From positions 6,208,071-6,272,070 of the forward strand of contig NC_087380.1 of assembly GCF_963675165.1 (NCBI RefSeq): a stretch of DNA of 64,000 nt, written 5' to 3'. Below the pieces are notes generated by a model. The model worked only from the letters and a program-made list of their open reading frames with translations. It was not told the DNA's origin and searched no databases. Each line of letters starts with the position of its first letter. The stretch's first letter is position 1. This document shows positions 51,809 through 64,000 of this stretch, one piece after another. Source of the DNA: Halichondria panicea (Eukaryota > Porifera > Demospongiae > Suberitida > Halichondriidae). Both the position numbers and the translations under genes were made by a program.

Positions 51809-51818
51809 TACATAAAAG
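51809..51818 (+). promoter_or_regulatory. TATA-like box of crystallin gene 4
   Basis: TACATAAAAG about 60 bases before the ATG; it deviates from TATAAAA of genes 1-3. The same block survives at about 46910 without a gene. Confidence 0.5.
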
Positions 51819-51872
51819 GAATTGCAAAAAATAGAAGAAGTATTTGATTATTCGATAAGAATCTCATTAGCA

Positions 51873-52574
51873 ATGGCAGTCAAGTTCTTCGTTGCAACTC
51901 TCATTTGTGTCCTCCTTGTGGAGACTGGATACGTGAGAGCTGGTCCACTGAGCACGGAAGTGTTCACCGAGGTAACAGCAACTCGAGGAAAGAGACAAGC
52001 TGGGTAAGTGCTTCAGTGGAAGATTGGCTAGAGTGAACTCATGCAATTTTGTTTCCCCCAACAGAGCTTGTGGTTGTGATGTCTATGCCTATGATGGACC
52101 AACTACAGTGGCAGGGAGCTACTCATCCGTCAACAAAATGCACGATTTAGCAACGACTTTTTCAACGATCGAGTCGAATCGCTAAAAATAAATGGCAAAT
52201 GCACCTACTTGTTCTACGAGCATACAAACTTTCTAGGTAATGTTTTCATCAAGACTCCAGGTTACTATGCATCTCTGGCTAACTTTGGCAACAGTATCTC
52301 ATCGGCTCGTGCCCTCCCTCCACAAGGAACAAATGCAATCCTTCTCTTTGAGCATACCAACTACGCCGGACGAATGGTTGCCCTCTACTCGTCCCAACAA
52401 AATTTGCCTTTCCTTGATTACAACGATCACATCTCTTCGGTGATTGTGACAGGAGGATCTTGGACTTTGTATGATCACACTAACTATCATGGCTCTTACC
52501 AGACTATTGGTGTAGGCTACTACCCTCAACCTCCGGTAGGGAACGACAGGATTAGTTCCATTAAGAACAACTGA
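51873..52574 (+). pseudogene. Secreted beta-gamma crystallin, gene 4, with a one-base frameshift
   Basis: Exons 51873-52003 and 52065-52574. Signal peptide MAVKFFVATLICVLLVETGY, propeptide ending RGKRQAG, then CGCDVYAYDG. Near 52095 one base is missing relative to genes 1 and 2 (GGACCAACTACAGTGGC), which leads to a TAA about 30 codons on. The rest of the coding sequence is open in the shifted frame from 52209 to 52574 with normal Greek-key motifs (FYEHTNFLG; LFEHTNYAGRMVALY; GGSWTLYDHTNYHG). Either a very young pseudogene or a sequence error. Confidence 0.75.
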
Positions 52575-53040
52575 AATAGTACTAAAGAGATCAATGTAGA
52601 TAGGAACAGAATAATATGGTAGCTAAGTGATTGATAAGAAACTGTATATGAATTATAATTGTGGATGAACAGGACACATGTATAGAAAAAAATATGTAGA
52701 TGGGGTAGCTGCCTGTGCAATTTAAATGCTAACTAGCATAATTATACATGTACACTGTACACTCCCACAATTGAATTGCTATACCATAGAAACTGGATCA
52801 TTAGTGCGGTCAAAGCAGAGCACAAGCTCTATCATAATGGAGTCATTTTGAGCCCGGCCCACCCAGTAACCGGATGTCAACTGTGATGAGAGATGACTCG
52901 AGTAGCTATAGATGGCTAACATCTTGATAAGTGAGCAAATGAGCTAGCTAAGTAAGCAAACAATCAGAACTATTATCATAAGGCTCTCCTATGTATGTAG
53001 CTAAACCATTCACATAATAACAGGAACTGAAACAAAAAGG
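52575..53040. other. Spacer between crystallin gene 4 and minisatellite
   Basis: No gene, element or RNA seen. The VCP exon 5 and TATA element expected in this unit are missing, their place being taken by this spacer and the minisatellite. Confidence 0.45.
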
Positions 53041-54074
53041 GTCTAAGTCCATGCACGTCAGCATGAACATACATGTAGCTAGCTCAGGTCTAAGTCCATG
53101 CATGTCAGCATGAACATACATGTAGCTAGCTCAGGTCTAAGTCCATGCACGTCAGCATGAACATACATGTAGCTAGCTCAGGTCTAAGTCCATGCACGTC
53201 AGCATGAACATACACGTAGCTAGCTCAGGTCTAAGTCCATGCACGTCAGCATGAACATACACGTAGCTAGCTCAGGTCTAAGTCCATGCACGTCAGCATG
53301 AACATACATGTAGCTAGCTCAGGTCTAAGTCCATGCACGTCAGCATGAACATACATGTAGCTAGCTCAGGTCTAAGTCCATGCACGTCAGCATGAACATA
53401 CATGTAGCTAGCTCAGGTCTAAGTCCATGCACGTCAGCATGAACATACACGTAGCTAGCTCAGGTCTAAGTCCATGCACGTCAGCATGAACATACATGTA
53501 GCTAGCTCAGGTCTAAGTCCATGCACGTCAGCATGAACATACACGTAGCTAGCTCAGGTCTAAGTCCATGCACGTCAGCATGAACATACATGTAGCTAGC
53601 TCAGGTCTAAGTCCATGCACGTCAGCATGAACATACATGTAGCTAGCTCAGGTCTAAGTCCATGCACGTCAGCATGAACATACATGTAGCTAGCTCAGGT
53701 CTAAGTCCATGCACGTCAGCATGAACATACATGTAGCTAGCTCAGGTCTAAGTCCATGCACGTCAGCATGAACATACATGTAGCTAGCTCAGGTCTAAGT
53801 CCATGCACGTCAGCATGAACATACATGTAGCTAGCTCAGGTCTAAGTCCATGCACGTCAGCATGAACATACATGTAGCTAGCTCAGGTCTAAGTCCATGC
53901 ACGTCAGCATGAACATACATGTAGCTAGCTCAGGTCTAAGTCCATGCACGTCAGCATGAACATACATGTAGCTAGCTCAGGTCTAAGTCCATGCACGTCA
54001 GCATGAACATACATGTAGCTAGCTCAGGTCTAAGTCCATGCACGTCAGCATGAACATACATGTAGCTAGCTCAA
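53041..54074. repeat. 47-bp minisatellite, about 22 copies
   Basis: Unit begins GTCTAAGTCCATGCACGTCA, continues GCATGAACATACATGTAGCT and ends AGCTCAG. Nearly identical copies follow head to tail for over 1 kb; the main variable site is ACATGTAGC against ACACGTAGC. The unit contains the palindromes ACATGT and AGCTAGCT. No open frame runs through it. It replaces VCP exon 5 in the last crystallin unit. Confidence 0.95.
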
Positions 54075-54413
54075 GTAATTCTAAATTATCCGTCGAAAAG
54101 CACTCATTGCATGAATACGTTTAAATCGAGTACGTATACAGTTTCTACGGTATAAAATCTTACAGCGATTTAATAATGACACCATGACTGGTCTCCTAAT
54201 ATGTATTCACACCACAAAGCTTGAGAAATTGTACTTCTAATGGTGTTTTATTGAGGAGCTCACCCAGTGATCCCCTCTACAGTGTTGTCAATGGGCAGAA
54301 CATCATGGACCCTCTTCCCGTACACTGCATAGGGGAGGGGTAAATCAACAAGAGTACAGCACCAAGAAGGATACTACAAAATTTACCTCTGTGTATCACA
54401 GTACTAATTATTA

Positions 54414-54635
<222 letters not shown>

Positions 54636-54668
54636 TTACTGAGTAATCACACTGTGTGTTCTTGCATA

Positions 54669-54700
54669 ATTATGTGTGTGTGTGTGTGTGTGTGTGTCTC
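54669..54700. repeat. (TG)n microsatellite in VCP pseudogene intron 1
   Basis: Counterpart of 39397-39420 in the intact gene. Confidence 0.85.
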
Positions 54701-55017
54701 TCTAACCATGCTCTTAACTTACTAAGACCTCATGAGACCTGTATCTCAGCCATTTTAAATCAATGTTGGACTGGTCCTGTGACGTCTTACAGCAGCAGCT
54801 GCTATTTTTAGAAAGGTCAACAAGCCCCTCCTCCAAATCAACAAAAGAAAACAATGCTGTTGTTTTGCTGAGCTAACTTATTTCACGTTTCACCCTCTCA
54901 TCAAGCATGCTCTTAATCTTGCAAGCCAGTGCAGTCTAGCAGTCAACATTAATCAAGGTAAGGGAAGTTATTTAGTACACCTAGTAAGTCAAATAAGTAG
55001 CTAGCTAGCTCTGTATT

Positions 55018-55075
55018 AGCCTCGATCCCAGGCCGCACTTCCCACTTCACTTAGGGAAGTGGCCGGTGAAGGAGG
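55018..55075. mobile_element. Short MITE with TAGCCTCG end
   Basis: TAGCCTCGATCCCAGGCCGC, with CACTTCCCACTTCACTTAGG / GGAAGTGGCCGGTGAAGGAGG inverted arms. A related single end is at about 9666. Confidence 0.4.
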
Positions 55076-55234
55076 CTAGCTCTGCATCAGCCATGCATGC
55101 CTATTGTTTTATATTTATACTGGATGTTGTGTGTAGCTATGATTACTCAGTCTAGCTGCTATACATGCTAATGCTTGACCTATACCTTTATTAATGATCA
55201 TCACCATAATTATTCTGTGCACACAGTACAGTGA

Positions 55235-58200
55235 ATGATGGCGGTTCACAAGTCTGTCCTTCCCAACCACTACCTCCCACAAGACCCCCTCGACCTCGTA
55301 TCTGAGCCTGTGGCTATCCCTGTGACTAGCAAGCAACCTCAAAGTCCACCACTCACTATTGAAGAATGCAGCATCGTCTCGAGAAATCACTGGAAAGACG
55401 ATAAATCTCATCTCTCTTCTACTAGCCCGTGTGCTGTTAATCAATTATCAGAAAGCCCCAAGCGTGTTGGAAATCATTGCTACTATAGCAACAGTGACGA
55501 CCAATCAGATTCGCTCGCTGCCTCCCCAAAACACTCCCACTTGCAGGACGACCCGAGGCTACACAACACTCCCAGCTCTCCGCTCCTGGTTGCCATGAGA
55601 AACGCTGTAGACTCACTCAACAAGTACGAAGACTTCAAAATCTTGGAAAAAATTGGAGCTGGATTCTTTGCTGAAGTGTTCAGGGTCAGTATGATTACAC
55701 TGGTTGTGTTACAGCTACGCCATAATTAGATGCAGCTTGTTATAGTCTGGAAAAGCTTAACGTATGTCTGTAGAGAATGGCGTACAGTAGACTTGTATAC
55801 TATCTACAATTGCCTTATTGTACTCCTATTGTGCGTGAGGTGGTCCTATTGTGCATGTATGATGAATGTACATGGTGCTAGAGTTTTCATTGTCTCCACC
55901 TCTTGAGTATAATAAGCTGTTTATGGATTGAATGTGTTGTGTAGTAGCACTACGTGTCATAGTTATATATCCACATCTTTATGTATGTACACTGTTATGA
56001 AAGTGAGCATGTGTATTGGTTGAAATTCACTAAGTTTCAATTAGCTAGCATAATGGTGGAGCAGTTCAATTCTGTTTTTCATTCCCCACCATTGTGTGTA
56101 CATTCATATACCGGCCATATCATGTATAGGAAGCTTTGGTTCTGGTGCTGTTAACTGTGACACATACGAGTTTCACTCAAAGCTCTTTGTTTTGAATTTC
56201 CCTAATGATGACTGTTGTTAGCGTTATGATGAATGTGCAGAGTATTAATTTCAAGTTCACCACACACAAGGTGAAGTAATCCCTCAAGCCTAAAAGTTGC
56301 TTTGGAAGTATTTGCTATCTGTCTACCGTATAGCGGGTATATTTCGAGGGTATAAATGTTCGTGGTTTCGGGAAATTTATACCCTCGAAATATACCCGTT
56401 ATACGGTATGTACACTCTGATGTTATTGTCAGCTTATTGACAAGTGCCTGGGGCAACCCTGTACATTGAGTGCATGTAGATACAGTAATGTTTTTTACAG
56501 AAATAAACATTAATTAACTAATTATGCCCAATATGGCAAGGGTGGGTATAAACCCATTTGTAGATGTTCGTTTAAACACTGGTTTCGCAAATTGTTCAGT
56601 ATTTACGTAATTATATACGTAGGTCTTCGGTTTCACTACTATACAATCGTGTAGATTATCTTTCTTCATGCATTCAGTAAAGAATCAGATGAAAGAGAGT
56701 GCATGATGATGAATCTGATTGGACCGTTCCCTGGCTGTTGGTGGGCTTCGTAGTAGTGCTCACTGCTGTCACAGTATACCTTTCATTGTACTACAATGTA
56801 ACAGTGTTTACTAACCATTGAGGCTGCCATGTGGTTACCATAGCTTCCAATGGCATTCATCATGCTTAGACCACTATAGGTACACGCATGAGTCTTGTTT
56901 GGTTGTGCCCACTTTTGTCTCCCACAGCAATTAGCTGGTTTAGTGTACTTAAGGTTAATGGTTGATTATATGGTTGGTTGCCAATGTGGATTTTGGCTGT
57001 TATAATAGTGGCTAGTGTTTTGTTGGTGCTCATTATTTTTTGTATCAACCACCTAGTAAAAAATTGAGGCACCACGTCTCCCTGTACATATAGTTCCAAA
57101 ATGATAACGTAACACGTGTGTACATTACGATGGTGTCGTGTTGTTGCTTAATTGCTTATACCCTTGCGGGTAGATTTCAAGGAAATGCAGTGTACATATC
57201 TTAGTTGAAAGTGATATTAATTTTCTGCAGATTTTCAACATTTTATATTTTAAAAGTCTGATTACTGTGTAATAATGATTTGTTGACTACTATACAATGT
57301 GTCCTAAGCTCTGCATCCCTTCAGGTTCGACACATTCCCACCGATCAAGAGATGGTTCTAAAGTTAAACAAGAAGATGACGGGTATCAAGAAACTGAAGG
57401 AAGTGGAGCTGCTCAAGAAACTAGAGCACCCGAACATACTACAGTGAGTGGTGATGGGTGCAGTGAGAAAGTGTAATTTGTAGTACACTACAAACTAGTT
57501 TGGAAGTGGTATAATACAGTTGGGCACAGCTCTTAATTTGCATTGATTTTCTAGCAGCTTTCATCAGTAACACTACAACCGACTTCTTGCCTAATAACTG
57601 AACATTGTCGAAGTTAGCTACATAGGATGATGCCTTTGTAATCAAGTGACAGCCATCAACATGTACATTATATATTTTTTCTGTAATTGGTTCCTTGTAG
57701 CTATGTTGGAGCTTGCGTTCATGAAGGGCAGTTACACCCACTCACAGAGGTAAGGCATGTACCACCTTAGGCCCTGTGCTCTATATGGTTACCAATTGTC
57801 ATCCCTCAGCATAACCTAATTGTCATCCCTCAGCATAACCTATTCCATTAGTATCATTTCAGTGAACCCGTAATATGATCCTGCATACATTAAGATCACA
57901 TTTAGATCGATTTAAGAGCTGTGATCATCATATCAATCATACATGTACATGCATACTTTGTACCTTGTGTATACTAGATGTTTATACAGTCACCCCTACC
58001 TCTTCCAATACCCCCTTATGTACCTCTTTCAATACCCCCTTATGCACCTCTTTCCAATACCCCCTTATGTACCTCTTTTCAATACCCCCTTATGTACCTC
58101 TTTCAATACCCCCTTATGTACCTCTTTCCAATACCCCCTTATGTACCTCTTTCCAATACCCCCTTATGTACCTCTTTCAATACCCCCTTATGTACCTCTT

Positions 58201-58453
58201 TCAATACCCCCTTATGTACCTCTTTCCAATACCCCCTTATGTACCTCTTTCCAATACCCCCTTATGTACCTCTTTCAATACCCCCTTATGTACCTCTTTC
58301 AATACCTCCTTATGTACCAGTATTGTACTAAATATGTATTGAGTGAGTCAACCCTTTACCCCCTCCTAATAGTTACCCCACCCACACACACACACACACA
58401 CACGTCAGATAAGGCAGTTCCTCAATTTATTTTTTTGTTTCAACCCCCCCCCC

Positions 58454-58506
<53 letters not shown>

Positions 58507-60229
58507 CATGAATGGTGGAGCCCTTGAGCAGCTGATACAAAACAAGGACATTGAGTTGCTATGGCCGCTACGACTGTCCCTCTGTCTGGACATTGCTAAA
58601 GGAATGGAGTACCTTCACAAGAATGACATGTTTCACCGAGATCTCAACTCAAAGAATGTGTTACTACGGAAACAGGGAAAGAATTATACAGCAGTTGTGG
58701 CAGATTTCGGACTAGCTGCTAAAACACCAAGTCTCATGAAGTGAGCTGGTTTTGTCTAAACAAGAGTAGATACTCTTGGTCTAAGCTAATGGCTTCACAC
58801 GTTGCTCATAATCATTCAATCTGATTTTTGTTGGGAGTTTGTTAGGTGCATTGCTTATATGTACATGCATTTATGATTGGAAGTGCGATATGTCTGTACA
58901 GTAATCCTTAGTGTGTTTATGTAAAAGATTTAACCTTTAATTCTCTAGGCACTTGCGTAGACAGCAGTCCATTGTTGGCAACCCCTACTGGATGGCGCCA
59001 GAGGTACTGCGTGGACGACCCTACAATGAGAATGCTGATGTGTTCTCGTATGGTATTGTCTTGTGTGAGGTCATCTCTAGACTCGACGCTGACCCTGAAA
59101 ACCTCAGGAGAACAAGAGTGAGTGTGTTTCATAGAGGACATAATTCTACATTATTATTATTATTATGCCATTGAAGGTTTAGTACCAGCTCTAAGTACAT
59201 GTACGTACGTGAACTAGCAAGGACTGTACAATGTTCTGTGCAAGTAGTGCAGTTTATCTGTGTTGCTGGAACATTAAATTGTTGGTAATATACATGTACT
59301 AGTGTGAAGATCGTGTTTTTTATCTGCGTCTTTTACAGGATTATGGCATGGATGAGGAATACATAAGGTCTCTGGCTGAGGCCAAGGACTGTCCAGAGGA
59401 GCTCATGGGGCTGGCCTTCCAGTGCTGCAAGGTGGGGAGGTAGAGTGTAAAAAATGATGTGTGGTTTTAATGCAGATGAGTAACTATTGTGGCAAATATC
59501 AGGAAAAAACGCACATTTGCCACAATAGTCACCCACTCTGCGTCAAAACTACACATCATTTTTACAGTGTAGAGTGCATTTAGGGTGTCGTATGATGAAC
59601 ACCTTGGCGATGATATCATTACATGATGCTAAGTCATCTATTACTTCGTTAATTTGTACCCACGTACACTAGTACAGTCAGTACAATTAACCTCTGATAT
59701 AATAGGAAAAATAAATGCCTTTTTACCAAGCCAGTACTTCTGTCCCCAAATTGACTTTTCTGGGCAACCTCACTACAAACCTAGTACACGCATTATTTGT
59801 TTATGCTGCCCCCAAAGTGTCCAATTGTACAGTAGATTGTGCTTCCAGTATAAGAACAAGAGTCTTAATTTGTCTTGATGCATGATTTAAACAGCAGTCT
59901 ACACGTATGTTACTACGCATAATTAGTGTTCAATGGCTTCTGTACTGTACACGGTAAAATAATTATCCCAATTAATTTGCTCCTAACTCATTCATGTTCA
60001 TTGTTTCTAGATCTCCCCACAAGGAAGACCTACCTTCACGGAGGCTAATGTTCGTCTCTTGGTGATCATAGATCTCAACCAAGTGGACGAAAGCATGGAA
60101 ACCATCCAACCTCAGCCCATGAACAGACTCAGCGCTCACAACCCTGATGGAAGACCTCGGTCGAGATCGTTAAGTCCTGAGCTAAACGGTTTCAAAGATA
60201 TTACTCTTAAAACGGAAACTTCAGTCTAG
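55235..60229 (+). CDS. TESK: TESK-type (LIMK/TESK family) dual-specificity kinase, 444 aa
   Basis: Seven exons: 55235-55684, 57325-57443, 57701-57749, 58505-58740, 58949-59117, 59339-59431, 60011-60229; all phases agree. Residues 1-135 are Ser/Pro-rich and probably disordered. The kinase domain starts with [13 protein letters not shown] (Gly loop), then VLKLNKK (catalytic Lys about 163), [20 protein letters not shown] (catalytic Asp about 252), DFG (about 273), and [13 protein letters not shown]. These are TESK signatures; TESKs phosphorylate cofilin and so act on actin. The C-terminal tail after the kinase domain is short (mammalian TESKs have a long Pro-rich tail). Two in-frame ATGs stand in tandem at the start. 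Intron 1 is 1.6 kb; the minisatellite and (CA)n tract are in intron 3. Confidence 0.93.
55685..57324. other. TESK intron 1
   Basis: 1.6-kb intron. Contains the 81-bp hairpin at 56326-56406; otherwise no exon, RNA gene or element with ends. Confidence 0.55.
56326..56406. mobile_element. 81-bp near-perfect hairpin MITE, TA-flanked
   Basis: CCGTATAGCGGGTATATTTC leads to AGGGTATAAAT, a short loop, and the inverted ATTTATACCCTCGAAATATACC arm (given here in part), ending GTTATACGG. TA at 56324-56325 and 56407-56408. The terminal CCGTATAGCG is shared with 37134-37369. Confidence 0.8.
57999..58320. repeat. 23/24-bp minisatellite in TESK intron 3
   Basis: Units of CCCCTTATGTACCTCTTTC plus AATA or CAATA, about 13 copies. 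Because 23- and 24-bp units alternate irregularly, all plus-strand frames stay open and give false reading frames of 117-194 codons. Confidence 0.93.
58384..58504. repeat. (CA)n tracts and poly-C before TESK exon 4
   Basis: (CA)n at about 58384-58405, then poly-C at 58445-58457 and a long (CA)n at 58458-58503 that ends directly in the ACAG acceptor of exon 4. Confidence 0.9.
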
Positions 60230-60759
60230 CTAGTTTTGTATGTGTGTTTATAATTATCAGTATATTTACACCATTTTTCACTTTCTTATTTTCGTACTAA
60301 GTCTCTCCATTTCTATCATTTCTACATAATTATTATAATTATATTGTCTCCAGTTAAGTATATATATGCTACATTGTTTGCATATGTACATGTCCAATTG
60401 CAATATTTATAGCACAGGGGGGGTGTAATGCAATGCATTCATGCTATAAGTCATGATATCGATGATGAATGAAATGAGGCCTCTTTTTCTTAACCTATCA
60501 GCCTTTTTCTATACAAAGTCCGAACATCTTGCTGCGTGCTAAGAGTATTAAATTGCAGAATGATATATTTAACAAGACAATGCCTTAATTCACAACAGGA
60601 GTAAGAACTGTACATGTGACAGACTATAATATAAGTGGGTGGGACTGAACACCATGAGTAAAACTGTTTGTGAACACAGAGTCTATATAATAGCACCTGC
60701 AGATAAATATAATAAGGTGCTAAGGCTAGTACACACACACATCTAGATTGGGCACGGCT

Positions 60760-63648
<2,889 letters not shown>

Positions 63649-63674
63649 TCAATACGCAATGTACATATACATGT

Positions 63675-64000
63675 AATACCAGTACATTGCAACTGTACGT
63701 ACAACTACAATATGTAATTGTACCGGTACATTGCAACTGTACGTACAACTACAATATGTAATTGTACCGGTACATTGCAACTGTACGTACAACTACAGTG
63801 TAATTGTACCGGTACATTGCAACTGTACGTACAACTACAATATGTAATTGTACCGGTACATTGCAACTGTACGTACAACTACAGTGTAATTGTACCGGTA
63901 CATTGCAACTGTACGTACAACTACAATATGTAATTGTACCGGTACATTGCAACTGTACGTACAACTACAGTATGTACAGTATGTAATTGTACATGTACAT
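63675..64000. repeat. 44/42-bp minisatellite at the right edge
   Basis: Units of ACATTGCAACTGTACGTACA plus ACTACAATATGTAATTGTACCGGT, about seven copies. Spacing between units is 44, 44, 42, 44, 42, 44, the 42-bp form having ACAGTG for ACAATATG. Each unit has the palindrome GTACCGGTAC. Frames are open on both strands, without coding meaning. It lies in a kinesin-13 intron and probably continues past the edge. Confidence 0.92.

Noticed and set aside
53041-54074. Regular array that looks like CRISPR repeats
   Set aside because: The units are contiguous, with no unique spacers, in a eukaryotic intron-rich setting: a minisatellite.
57875-58527. Three overlapping plus-strand reading frames of 117-194 codons with repeats of QYPLMYLF type
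   Set aside because: They are translations of the 23/24-bp minisatellite and (CA)n tract in TESK intron 3; all frames are open only because the unit lacks stop codons.

Overview
This is a nuclear segment of a non-bilaterian animal, most likely a sponge (inference). Genes are split into many short GT-AG exons and lie among fold-back elements and microsatellites. The content is a tandem family of TRAF-type genes, one complete VCP/p97 gene, secreted beta-gamma crystallins, a TESK-type kinase and a kinesin-13. There is no operon structure, ribosome-binding site or other prokaryotic feature.

Left third (1-24.6 kb). All genes are on the minus strand. Two gene types alternate. Type A genes (3965-5755, 10448-12093, 15968-17685, 22686-24575) are four-exon TRAFs: RING, TRAF zinc fingers, short coiled coil and a C-terminal MATH/TRAF-C domain. 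Type B genes (902-3627, decayed; 6301-9534; 12728-15253) share the RING and one zinc finger, but replace MATH with a coiled coil, a Ser/Pro-rich segment and a small Cys module that I do not recognise. A further RING exon is cut by the left edge (44-213). Intergenic DNA holds short inverted-repeat elements, two of them Mutator-like with 9-bp target-site duplications.

Middle (25-39.5 kb). A complete 20-exon VCP gene (minus strand, 804 aa) carries a two-exon secreted beta-gamma crystallin gene on the opposite strand inside its fifth intron.

Right (39.5-64 kb). The VCP 5' end, a TESK kinase and the 3' end of a kinesin-13 gene occur twice in the same order. In the left copy VCP is intact while TESK and kinesin survive as exon fragments. 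In the right copy VCP is a scatter of exon fragments while TESK (55235-60229) and kinesin-13 (60760 to the right edge) are intact. Within the broken VCP copy, the interval holding VCP exon 6, the crystallin gene and VCP exon 5 has multiplied into about four units, giving three more crystallin genes (one frameshifted) and a remnant of a lost one. A 47-bp minisatellite of about 22 copies lies beside the last unit. A tRNA-Lys(UUU) gene sits in a kinesin intron.

The cellular roles (ubiquitin ligase/adaptor signalling, p97 segregase, cytoskeletal kinase, microtubule depolymerase) follow from family knowledge. The adjacency of the last three genes is a chromosomal arrangement, not a pathway.
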